DNA from: JAUZQZ01 sp964624255
GTDB taxonomy: Bacteria > Pseudomonadota > Zetaproteobacteria > Mariprofundales > Mariprofundaceae
Assembly (NCBI GenBank): GCA_964624255.1
Contig: CAZUWV010000097.1
Coordinates: forward strand, 1 to 5,395
DNA: 5,395 nucleotides
Direction of reading: 5' to 3'
Shown here: positions 1 to 5,395 of the stretch, in pieces
Numbering within the stretch: position 1 is the stretch's first letter
How the letters are laid out: each line of letters begins with the position of its first letter
The notes under the pieces: generated by a model
What the model was told of the DNA's origin: nothing
The model's database searches: none
What the model saw: the letters and a program-made list of their open reading frames with translations, nothing else
Position numbers and translations under genes: made by a program

Positions 1-36
1 ATCCGCACTGGCGAAGAAGGCGCGGACGCACTTTGA
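1..36 (+). CDS. glnK: P-II nitrogen regulatory protein, C-terminal end (partial)
   Basis: The window opens inside a gene whose last 11 codons read IRTGEEGADAL before a TGA stop at 34-36. The IRTGE motif followed by a short acidic/alanine tail is the typical C-terminus of P-II proteins such as GlnB and GlnK. P-II proteins are cytosolic trimers that bind ATP/ADP and 2-oxoglutarate and report nitrogen status. GlnK docks its T-loop into AmtB to close the channel when ammonium is plentiful. The T-loop, the uridylylated tyrosine and the promoter lie outside the window. The symbol glnK is chosen only because amtB follows 74 bp downstream on the same strand, the usual glnK-amtB order; glnB is the alternative. 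Confidence 0.85.
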   Translation: MRTGEEGADAL

Positions 37-55
37 TGGCTCCTTACGGAGTCAT
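36..55 (+). other. Intercistronic hairpin between P-II gene and amtB
   Basis: ATGGCTCC (36-43) and GGAGTCAT (48-55) can pair as an 8-bp stem with one G-U pair and a TTAC loop. The stem begins on the last base of the P-II stop codon. No T-tract follows, so it is not a standard intrinsic terminator. It could protect the upstream mRNA 3' end or tune the P-II to amtB expression ratio; this role is inferred. Confidence 0.4.
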
Positions 56-97
56 ATGAAAGAGGCTCGAAGTATAAAAATCAAAAAAGAAGAAGCA

Positions 98-103
98 GGG
101 AGG
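98..103 (+). promoter_or_regulatory. Ribosome binding site of amtB
   Basis: GGGAGG lies seven bases before the ATG at 111, within an A/G-rich stretch. It is a strong Shine-Dalgarno match at normal spacing and fixes the amtB start, since no other in-frame start has comparable support. Confidence 0.8.
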
Positions 104-110
104 ATAGATA

Positions 111-1403
111 ATGAACAAGGTTAAAATGCCGATTATGGGTCTGCTGCCCGTGGCCTTGCTGGCACCGGGCGTGGCTTTGGCCGGAGGTACGGCCAAGCTG
201 GATTCAGGCGACACAGCATGGATGATTACCGCCACCGCATTGGTGTTGTTGATGACTTTACCGGGCCTGGCACTGTTCTACGGCGGCATGGTACGCAAGA
301 AGAATGTGTTGAGCGTCTGCATGCAGACGATTGGTATCGCTGCCCTGATGAGCGTGCTATGGGTCGTGTGCGGTTATTCATTGGCCTTTTCCCATGGTAA
401 TGCCTTTATCGGCGGCCTGTCCAAGGCATTTCTGAAGGGTGTGGGTTACGGCTCGCTTTCCGGAACGATTCCGGAGACGGTATTTGTCACTTTCCAGATG
501 ACCTTTGCCATTATTACGCCGGTACTGATTATTGGAGCTTTCGCCGAGCGTATGAAATTTTCGGCGGTCATGTTGTTCATGAGCGTCTGGTTGCTGGCCG
601 TCTATGCTCCAATCACCCACTGGGTGTGGGGAGGCGGCTTTCTGCAGCATGCCGGTACGCTGGACTTTGCCGGCGGCACGGTGGTACATATCAATGCTGG
701 CGTGGCCGGACTGGTGTGCGCGCTGGTTCTGGGCAAGCGCGTAGGCTTCCCGAAAGAAGCTATGTTGCCGCATAATCTGACATTGACCCTCATCGGGGCA
801 TCGCTTCTGTGGGTGGGCTGGTTTGGCTTTAACGCCGGTTCCGAGCTGGCGGCGGATGGTACGGCGGGTATGGCCATGTTGGTCACCCAGGTCGCCACGG
901 CCATGGCTGTTCTGACTTGGACATTCGTTGAATGGCTCATATACAAGAAGCCGAGCTTGCTGGGCGCATGTTCAGGCGCGGTGGCGGGTTTGGTGGCCAT
1001 TACCCCGGCTTCCGGCTTCGTCGGACCCATCGGAGCGCTAGCCATTGGTGCGGCAGCCGGTGTCGTCTGTTTCTGGGCGGTGGCGAGTCTGAAGAAAATG
1101 ATCGGTTATGACGACTCTCTGGACGCCTTTGGCGTACATGCCATGGGCGGTATTGTCGGCGCCTTGCTGACGGGTGTGTTTGCATCCTCGCTGTTTGGTG
1201 GAGCGGGTTTCGCGGACGGGGTCACGATGGGACATCAGTTGGCTGTTCAGGCCAAGGCTGTATTGTTTACCATCGTGTACGATGCCGTTGTCACCTTTGT
1301 GATACTCAAGGTGATCGACATGCTTGTGGGCTTGCGTGTTACCGAGGAAGAGGAGCGTGAGGGGCTGGATATTAGCCTGCATGGCGAGCAGGTGTATGAA
1401 TAA
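111..1403 (+). CDS. amtB: Ammonium transporter AmtB
   Basis: This 430-residue protein is a full-length Amt/MEP/Rh family ammonium channel of the inner membrane. Residues 1-24 look like a cleavable signal peptide ending ALA, as in E. coli AmtB, and about 11 membrane helices follow. The key residues align with mature E. coli AmtB at a constant offset of 25: F128 and F132 (F103, F107), W173 (W148), D185 (D160), T190 (T165), the pore twin histidines H193 and H343 (H168, H318), F240 (F215) and S244 (S219). The family signature DFAGGTVVHINAG is at 185-197. The cytosolic tail keeps the GLDISLHGE motif (418-426), part of the GlnK-responsive C-terminus. It follows the P-II gene by 74 bp and is presumably co-transcribed with it. 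In relatives the operon depends on NtrC and sigma-54, but that promoter would lie upstream of this window. Nothing suggests loss of function. Confidence 0.97.
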   Translation: MNKVKMPIMGLLPVALLAPGVALAGGTAKLDSGDTAWMITATALVLLMTLPGLALFYGGMVRKKNVLSVCMQTIGIAALMSVLWVVCGYSLAFSHGNAFIGGLSKAFLKGVGYGSLSGTIPETVFVTFQMTFAIITPVLIIGAFAERMKFSAVMLFMSVWLLAVYAPITHWVWGGGFLQHAGTLDFAGGTVVHINAGVAGLVCALVLGKRVGFPKEAMLPHNLTLTLIGASLLWVGWFGFNAGSELAADGTAGMAMLVTQVATAMAVLTWTFVEWLIYKKPSLLGACSGAVAGLVAITPASGFVGPIGALAIGAAAGVVCFWAVASLKKMIGYDDSLDAFGVHAMGGIVGALLTGVFASSLFGGAGFADGVTMGHQLAVQAKAVLFTIVYDAVVTFVILKVIDMLVGLRVTEEEEREGLDISLHGEQVYE

Positions 1404-1424
1404 TTCGGGTTATATTTTAGCCTC

Positions 1425-1640
1425 TTGCAAAACTTCGTGTGGGTGAGCAGCAATCCTGCTTTGAGTCCATTTTCGGGATGAAATGAGGCGCATGGCGGTT
1501 TCATGGGTCGGGATTTCAGCACGGGGAAGAAGACCGCAGACCGTTTGGACGCCCGTAAGAGCGGGGCGTAAGCCCTGAGGACCAACGTGGGGAAGCCGAT
1601 CGCCACCTGCGAGTTTTACGGGAGGCTCACTTGATTTTTC
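1425..1640. other. Non-coding stretch after amtB, possible IS-end or repeat remnant
   Basis: About 260 bp separate the amtB stop from the terminator and hold no gene I can support. The left part begins with CCTCTTGCAAAACTTC, which from memory resembles terminal inverted repeats of IS5-family elements (CCTTTGCAAAA-type ends). Short frames exist on both strands but none has a recognisable domain. A short inverted repeat, CGCCC (1550-1554) with GGGCG (1564-1568), could fold locally. A GTGAGC (1443-1448) and GCTCAC (1625-1630) pair flanks most of the stretch, but it is only 6 bp. It may be the leftover end of a mobile element, a dispersed repeat or a long 3' UTR of amtB. No matching second IS end was found. 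Confidence 0.25.
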
Positions 1641-1660
1641 TCCCAAAATTTCTATCAGGA

Positions 1661-1687
1661 GGGGCGGCTTTCGGGCCGCCCCTTTTT
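1661..1687 (+). terminator. Strong intrinsic terminator
   Basis: GGGGCGGC (1661-1668) and GCCGCCCC (1675-1682) form a perfect 8-bp GC-rich stem with a TTTCGG loop, which one T-G pair can tighten to a TTCG tetraloop. Five T residues follow (1683-1687). This is a textbook Rho-independent terminator for plus-strand transcription and probably ends the glnK-amtB transcript about 260 bp after the amtB stop. Read on the minus strand it lacks a following T-tract, so it should work poorly for the convergent amidotransferase gene, whose stop codon it touches. Confidence 0.85.
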
Positions 1688-2384
1688 ATATTAGCGCGAG
1701 CCAGCTCTGCATCATCCGCCGACAGAAGGCGTGCATTGCATCAAGGCGTTTCGGCGTTGTGGCTTCAAGCTTGGTGATACCGCTTGTACCCAAAAACTTG
1801 CGTTCGCCGTCACTGGCCGCGACCCATAGCCCGATAATTGCCTCATCGACCTCGATATGGAATTGCAGGCCGTATTGACAGGTTCCCAGGCGGAATGCCT
1901 GATGGGGGACTTCGGGACATGATGCGAGAAGCCTGGCCTCGCGGGGCAGGGAAAAGGTTTCCCCGTGCCACTGGAATACAGCTAGCCCTTCAGTGGAGAG
2001 AGAAGAAAACAGTGCGTCGGCCTTCCCGTCAAGTGTCGCGAGTAAAGGATACCATCCTAATTCGCGTCTGGGCGAAGGTGCTATCTCCGCACCCGCAGCC
2101 TTTGCCAGTAATTGGGCACCGAGGCAGATACCGAGTACGGGAAAATCCTGCGCAACGGCGTCTTTCAGCAGGCGAATTTCATTAGCAATAAAAGGAAGTT
2201 TCTTATCGTTAGCAGACATCGGTCCGCCCATAACGATCAGACCTGCATAGCCCCCAAGAATATCCGGGACCGCGTTACCGTTATGAATATGGATTATTTC
2301 GAGCGTATGCCCTGCTTCCAGCAGACAATCCGCGATGAGCGCGGGAGGTTCAATGCCCAGGTGTTGGAACACAAGAAAACGCAT
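1686..2384 (-). CDS. Class I glutamine amidotransferase (stand-alone GATase1 domain)
   Basis: With a start at 2384 this is a 232-residue, probably cytosolic, single-domain class I glutamine amidotransferase related to the GuaA amidotransferase domain. Visible motifs are MGGPMS (52-57, oxyanion region), GICLGAQ (85-91) with nucleophile Cys87, GWYPL (110-114), QWHGETF (138-144) and FHIEVD (175-180) giving His176 and Glu178. The Cys-His-Glu triad is therefore complete and glutamine hydrolysis is expected. The acceptor substrate cannot be told from sequence. The frame stays open 30 codons further upstream to an ATG at 2474, but that extension has no family similarity and would overlap the divergent gene, whereas MRFLVFQH matches the usual first beta strand. 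No good Shine-Dalgarno precedes the chosen ATG, so translation may be weak or leaderless. The start of the divergent TrpD2-like gene is 42 bp away. A GMP synthase subunit is unlikely because no ATP-pyrophosphatase partner is adjacent. Confidence 0.9.
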   Translation of the reverse strand: MRFLVFQHLGIEPPALIADCLLEAGHTLEIIHIHNGNAVPDILGGYAGLIVMGGPMSANDKKLPFIANEIRLLKDAVAQDFPVLGICLGAQLLAKAAGAEIAPSPRRELGWYPLLATLDGKADALFSSLSTEGLAVFQWHGETFSLPREARLLASCPEVPHQAFRLGTCQYGLQFHIEVDEAIIGLWVAASDGERKFLGTSGITKLEATTPKRLDAMHAFCRRMMQSWLALI

Positions 2385-2426
2385 GGGGGCTAGCCTAGCA
2401 GTGGTATTTGATGGTACAAGCCGGAT

Positions 2427-3383
2427 ATGACGGGTATAGCTGAGTTGATACATCGGGTTGCGCGCGGTAAACATGGCGCGAAGGACCTGAACCGGGATGA
2501 GGCCCGGACGGTATTTTCGGCGCTGCTACAGCCAGATGTCGATATTTTGCAACTGGGTGCTTTCCTCATCGCCGAGCGCATGAAAGGTACCAGCGCTTCT
2601 GAACTCGCCGGTTTTGTGGATGCCGCGCGTTCCTGTGTTCATGGTTTCGGAATATTCGCAGCTCCGGTCGGAACGATTGATTTACCATGTTACGCGGGTA
2701 AACGGCGGGCAGTACCGCTACATCTGGCGGCAGCTTTGCGGGCAAAGGACGAGGGATTGCCCGTGTTTGTTCATGGTGTTGCACATATTGAGGGGAGGGT
2801 CACAGCCTGGCAGGCATTGCGGTGGGCCGGCGTGAAACAGGCTGATGATTTGCGGCAGGCGACGGAGATACTGACCGGTGACGGGATCGTTTATATGGAT
2901 ATTGCTGATATTTGTCCTGATCTTTCCCGCGTATTGGAACTGCATCCGAGACTTGGCGTGCGATCTTTTGCCCATACTGTAGTCCGTATGCTTAATCCGT
3001 TACGCTGCATTGGCCAGCTCAATGGAATGTTTCATACGCCCTATGCACGCCATATGGCCGAGGCGAATGCTCTGTTGGGCCAGCATCGTTCCCTGATCTT
3101 CATGGGCGCGGAGGGGGAGCCCGAATTGTATGCGTCCCGGCAGAAAGCGTTGTTGTTACAGCAGAAAAAGGATATTCGTCCGTTGCGATACCCGGATGCG
3201 GACGTTGAAGCTTATCCAAAGGAAGAACACGATAGGCCAGATGATATGGAGATGTATATCTCAGTAAGGCGCAAGGTATGGGCGGACCGGCGTGAGATGT
3301 TCGTATTAAGGCGCATGCATGAAGCTTTTCAACTGGTTTCAGCGGGGACTTTGCCGAAAGGGTGGCATGAGCATATTGCATGA
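2427..3383 (+). CDS. ybiB: TrpD2/YbiB-like glycosyl transferase family protein
   Basis: This 318-residue protein is close in length to E. coli YbiB (about 320). Residues 5-67 form the helical N-terminal domain of the anthranilate phosphoribosyltransferase/nucleoside phosphorylase superfamily, with GKHGAKDL (14-21) and LQLGAFLIAERMKG (41-54). The larger alpha/beta domain follows, with IDLPCYAGKRR (84-94), PVFVHGV (112-118) and the family motif LGVRSFAHTVVRMLNPL (176-192). The PRPP-binding GTGGD loop of true TrpD is replaced by VGTIDLP (81-87), as expected for the TrpD2 branch. Known YbiB proteins bind nucleic acid rather than make tryptophan precursors, so a trpD label would be misleading. The ATG at 2427 is the first possible start after the in-frame stop at 2409 and gives the family N-terminus, although no clear Shine-Dalgarno precedes it. 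The gene is divergent from the amidotransferase. A DNA-damage or nucleic-acid role is inferred from the family only. Confidence 0.88.
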   Translation: MTGIAELIHRVARGKHGAKDLNRDEARTVFSALLQPDVDILQLGAFLIAERMKGTSASELAGFVDAARSCVHGFGIFAAPVGTIDLPCYAGKRRAVPLHLAAALRAKDEGLPVFVHGVAHIEGRVTAWQALRWAGVKQADDLRQATEILTGDGIVYMDIADICPDLSRVLELHPRLGVRSFAHTVVRMLNPLRCIGQLNGMFHTPYARHMAEANALLGQHRSLIFMGAEGEPELYASRQKALLLQQKKDIRPLRYPDADVEAYPKEEHDRPDDMEMYISVRRKVWADRREMFVLRRMHEAFQLVSAGTLPKGWHEHIA

Positions 3384-3434
3384 TTTATTCCGTGACATAT
3401 TATCGCGAGGAATACAGTGGACTGGAGGTATCAT

Positions 3435-3521
3435 ATGAGGAGCCGGGTACGGGCCTGCTTCACAACGGGTGCTGAGGAACTTGAACTGCTTGCTATGGTG
3501 GATATTTTTTGGCGGCGATGA
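3435..3521 (+). CDS. Possible 28-codon small ORF (hypothetical)
   Basis: An ATG at 3435 has a good Shine-Dalgarno, GGAGG at 3424-3428, at a spacing of six bases, and opens a 28-residue frame ending in TGA at 3519-3521. The product starts MRSRVRACFTTG, continues with an acidic/leucine stretch and ends FWRR. I recognise no family. It sits between the TrpD2-like gene and the broken transporter. It may be a small real gene, a leader or a chance frame next to decayed DNA; only the ribosome site speaks for it. Confidence 0.2.
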   Translation: MRSRVRACFTTGAEELELLAMVDIFWRR

Positions 3522-3550
3522 GATGTGTAGTATGTATGAAAGTCTGGTCT

Positions 3551-3566
3551 AAGGAGGGTTGCCTCC
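3551..3566 (+). promoter_or_regulatory. RBS of the transporter pseudogene, foldable into a hairpin
   Basis: AAGGAGG (3551-3557) is a near-perfect Shine-Dalgarno nine bases before the GTG at 3567. GGAGG (3553-3557) can also pair with CCTCC (3562-3566) across a GTTG loop, which would bury the ribosome site. This could have limited translation of the ancestral gene, but the stem is only 5 bp and may be chance. Confidence 0.45.
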
Positions 3567-4166
3567 GTGCAAAGGAAAAATAATCGCCAAATTCGATCAT
3601 GGGCGATGTATGACTGGGCTAACTCGGCTTTTGCAACCACGGTGATGGCCGGGTTTTTTTCCCTGTTTTTCAAGCAATACTGGGCATCAGGAATGACCGT
3701 CAGCGAAAGCACGTTCTGGCTGGCGTAGGGGTTTCCGCAGGTAACGTTTTTTACGATGCGCCTCTTTTGCAAGCGTGGCGATTTGGTGGGGCTATTTTCC
3801 CTTCCCCTGGTGCTTTGGGTGCACGAACCGTCAGTGGTGTATGTGCGAGCATCCCCGGGTACGCGAATTCGCACCGGCATTAGAAGCTTCATAGAAACGT
3901 TTCATCATATCCGATCTCTGCCTACGGTGTGGGTATTCCTTGTGGCTTACTGGTTGTACATTGACGGCGTGGGGACGATTACCCGTATGGCCCTGGATTA
4001 CGGGCTATCTCTGGGTTTTGATACCAAAGTACTGATTTTGGCGTTGTTGCTTACGCAATTTATTGCTTTCCCCGCCGCAATTGTATTCGGACGTATTGGC
4101 GAGAGGTTTGGGGCTAAATTTGGTATTCTTATAGGTGTTGGCGTCTATTGCATGCTTTGCGTGTGA
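3567..4166 (+). pseudogene. UMF1/Atg22-like MFS transporter, degraded
   Basis: This is the wreck of an inner-membrane MFS transporter of the UMF1 type (related to Atg22). The start reads from GTG 3567 and contains MYDWANSAFATTVMAGFF and FFKQYW, the conserved first helix. The frame stops at TAG 3726-3728 after STFWLA. Similarity resumes at once in another frame as GVSAGNVFYDA, which in intact relatives lies about 65 residues further on, so a stretch with the next helices is gone. After FYDAPLL a second gap of similar size leads into ASVAIWW, and a one-base shift near 3790 brings in LFSLPLVLWVHEP. From there a long frame runs with AYWLYIDGV, DYGLSLGFD, FPAAIVFGRIGERFGAK and GILIGVGVY, and stops at 4164-4166. 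The TGA may replace a conserved Trp codon, but family similarity is lost beyond it and the C-terminal half is missing. The product cannot be functional. Substrates of this family are poorly defined. Gap sizes are estimated from memory of homologues. Confidence 0.88.
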
Positions 4167-4244
4167 AAGTATAGTGGATTCCGGTTTTCAGACAGGAGAT
4201 GGTGTTTTGTTTCAGATGGAATTGGACAAATATCCTATTTGACA
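4167..4244. other. Junction DNA between the two gene remnants
   Basis: These 78 bases lie between the last recognisable transporter residue and the last recognisable transposase residue. All plus-strand frames are broken and I see no family match. The stretch could contain the terminus of the element that truncated the transporter or of a second element, but no inverted repeat with the other side could be identified. Confidence 0.35.
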
Positions 4245-4511
4245 GATAGCGGTAGAACCCCTGGGAATATGGCCGACATTCTCCTCCTCATAACTCGTTT
4301 GGATCAGTGCAGCATGTACCCGTTCCAGCAAGCGGCTGGCGGAGAATTCGGCATAGGCGCGAGAAAGCGGACTGGGCGAGTTGATGGACTGCGACTTCGA
4401 CCAATGCAATCTGGCGCTTTGAAAACCGAGCCTGATTCTCTCGCTATAAGGGGGGCAATATTCAATGCCCCGATTGACTCTCTTTGCGGTAAAGGATATT
4501 TTTCGTAGCAT
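4245..4511 (-). pseudogene. DDE transposase fragment (insertion sequence remnant)
   Basis: On the minus strand an open frame starting at 4511 carries, at about residues 40-89 (4394-4245), a segment with PLSRAYAEFSASRLLERVHA and ENVGHIPRGSTAI. This matches my recollection of the N-terminal part of IS4/IS5-like DDE transposases, which have a segment like SRAYAEFAxSRLxERVHxALI followed by GHISRDSTAIEARE. Two things show decay. The Asp of the RDSTAI motif, probably the first residue of the catalytic DDE triad, is Gly here, and similarity stops right after STAI with the rest of the enzyme missing. The first 40 or so residues are less clearly related and may be unconnected sequence. The IS family cannot be fixed from so short a piece. 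It lies head-to-head with xthA and tail-to-tail with the transporter remnant, and is a plausible cause of the transporter truncation. Confidence 0.7.
4474..4502 (+). promoter_or_regulatory. Sigma-70-like promoter for xthA
   Basis: TTGACT (4474-4479, five of six to the -35 consensus) is followed after a 17-bp spacer by TATTTT (4497-4502, four of six to the -10). A start site six to eight bases downstream would leave a leader of only about 8-10 bases before the GTG at 4518. The promoter lies inside the open frame of the transposase remnant, on the opposite strand. Confidence 0.6.
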
Positions 4512-4517
4512 CAGCTC

Positions 4518-5315
4518 GTGAAAATCATCACCTTCAATGTTAACGGTATCCGCGCCGCTACCCGCAAGGGGTTCTGGGGCTGGTTCGCCGAGCAGGGCGC
4601 GGACATCCTCTGTATGCAGGAGTTAAGGGCTCGCGAGCACCAGATTCCAGAGGAGGCTAAACCCTCCGCCTATCATCACTGTTATCATTTTGCCGAAAGG
4701 CCGGGCTATTCCGGTGTAGCACTGTACTCGCGCCTCAAGCCGGATACGGTTCACACCGGTCTGAGTGCAGTTGACCCGGACACGGACTGGCGCGATATGG
4801 ATGCAGAGGGCCGGTATATTCAGGCTGAATTCGGGAATCTTTCAGTCATCAGTATCTATTTTCCTTCCGGTTCCAGTTCAGAAAAACGCCAAGCAGTGAA
4901 ATACACCTTTCTAGATCGTTTCCTGCCATTGATGACTCGCATGAAGAATGAAGGACGCGAAATCATATTGTGCGGCGATGTGAATATCGCACACAGGAAT
5001 ATCGACCTGAGAAACTGGCGCGGTAACCGGAAAAACTCCGGTTTCCTGCCCGATGAGCGTTTATGGATGAATCGTTTGCTGGACGATACCGGGTTCGTGG
5101 ACGTGTTCCGAAGGCTTTATCCGGAAAAGGAGCAATACTCATGGTGGTCGAACCGCGGGCGCGCCAGGGAAAAGAATGTCGGCTGGCGCATTGATTACCA
5201 TATCTGTACCCCCGCCACCGCAGCATCTGTTCAGGATGTATCCATTTTCACCGACTCATGGTTCTCGGATCACGCGCCTGTAAGTGCGACCTTCGACAGC
5301 GAAGAATCGGTCTGA
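4518..5315 (+). CDS. xthA: Exonuclease III / AP endonuclease (ExoIII family)
   Basis: This 265-residue protein is a full-length member of the endonuclease/exonuclease/phosphatase fold. It incises DNA 5' to abasic sites and removes 3' blocking groups and nucleotides in base excision repair, using a divalent metal. The conserved sites are in order: TFNVNGIR (5-12) with Asn7, CMQELRA (32-38) with metal ligand Glu35, EGRY (97-100), YFPSG (114-118) with Tyr114, CGDVNIAH (152-159) with Asp154 and Asn156, GNRKNSGF (169-176), GWRIDYH (222-228) with Asp226, and FSDHAPV (249-255) with the catalytic Asp251-His252 pair. All active-site residues are present. The GTG start is chosen because the family begins almost exactly with K-I-x-T-F-N-V-N-G. 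No usable Shine-Dalgarno is seen, and the promoter at 4474-4502 implies a very short leader. It appears to be transcribed alone. exoA is an equally used name for this family. Confidence 0.96.
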   Translation: MKIITFNVNGIRAATRKGFWGWFAEQGADILCMQELRAREHQIPEEAKPSAYHHCYHFAERPGYSGVALYSRLKPDTVHTGLSAVDPDTDWRDMDAEGRYIQAEFGNLSVISIYFPSGSSSEKRQAVKYTFLDRFLPLMTRMKNEGREIILCGDVNIAHRNIDLRNWRGNRKNSGFLPDERLWMNRLLDDTGFVDVFRRLYPEKEQYSWWSNRGRAREKNVGWRIDYHICTPATAASVQDVSIFTDSWFSDHAPVSATFDSEESV

Positions 5316-5325
5316 CGCGAATGAC

Positions 5326-5395
5326 TTAGGCCATCTTCGTCACTGTACGTTGTAGATTTCTTATTTCCCAACGGCTTTCATCTGGCTGGGAGCAT
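5326..5395 (-). CDS. Possible 3' end of a convergent gene (partial)
   Basis: Reading the minus strand from the window edge, one frame is open for 22 codons, ends LQRTVTKMA and stops with TAA at 5328-5326, 10 bp from the xthA stop. Its composition is protein-like and the convergent layout is plausible. However, the stretch is short, another frame on the plus strand is also open, and I recognise no family. Confidence 0.25.
   Translation of the reverse strand, partial: CSQPDESRWEIRNLQRTVTKMA

Noticed and set aside
602..1045. Long minus-strand frame inside amtB
   Set aside because: It is an antisense shadow of the GC-biased amtB codons, with no domain of its own.
1410..1646. Minus-strand open frame of 78 codons after amtB
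   Set aside because: No recognisable domain or ribosome site, odd composition, and competing open frames in the same stretch; more likely non-coding or an IS leftover.
2385..2474. N-terminal extension of the amidotransferase to an ATG at 2474
   Set aside because: The extra 30 residues have no family similarity, would overlap the TrpD2-like gene, and the internal Met at 2384 matches the usual family start.
3431..3892. Minus-strand 153-codon frame across the transporter remnant
   Set aside because: The plus strand over the same bases shows clear UMF1 motifs; the minus frame has low-complexity serine runs and no family.
4452..4471. GGGGCA / TGCCCC hairpin before xthA considered as a terminator
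   Set aside because: The stem is only 6 bp, no T-tract follows, and it sits just upstream of the likely promoter.
4239..4508. Plus-strand 89-codon frame upstream of xthA
   Set aside because: It is the antisense of the transposase remnant and has no recognisable product.
5025..5043. Perfect 7-bp inverted repeat (AACCGGA / TCCGGTT) inside xthA
   Set aside because: It falls in codons for the conserved GNRKNSGF motif, so it is explained by coding constraint.

Overview
This window looks like chromosomal DNA of a Gram-negative proteobacterium. It has moderate GC, a P-II–amtB pair, a TrpD2/YbiB-type protein and an exonuclease III of the kind found in beta- and gammaproteobacteria. A betaproteobacterium of the Nitrosomonadales type or an Acidithiobacillus-like organism would fit, but genus cannot be settled from this sequence alone.

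Layout. Bases 1-36 are the last 11 codons of a P-II signalling protein gene (glnK/glnB). amtB (111-1403) follows on the same strand as a classical nitrogen-sensing and ammonium-uptake operon. After amtB come about 260 bp without a credible gene, whose left edge resembles an insertion-sequence end. A strong intrinsic terminator (1661-1687) closes this block. A class I glutamine amidotransferase (complement 1686-2384) and a TrpD2/YbiB-like protein (2427-3383) are divergently transcribed from a gap of only 42 bp.

The stretch 3384-4517 is decaying. It holds a broken UMF1-type MFS transporter gene (3567-4166) with two apparent internal deletions of roughly 65 codons each, at least one further frameshift and a lost 3' end. 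It also holds a fragment of a DDE transposase on the opposite strand (about 4245-4394) whose probable first catalytic Asp is replaced by Gly. At the edge of this scar lies a good sigma-70-like promoter (4474-4502). It drives xthA/exoA (4518-5315), an apparently intact exonuclease III family AP endonuclease starting with GTG. The last 80 bp may hold the tail of a convergent gene.

The nitrogen genes form one functional unit. The amidotransferase and TrpD2 share an intergenic region, but no common pathway can be shown. xthA is an independent DNA-repair gene. I see no CRISPR array, no tRNA or rRNA gene, and no convincing undescribed multi-gene system. The most interesting part is the transporter and transposase graveyard and the promoter that xthA appears to take from its edge.
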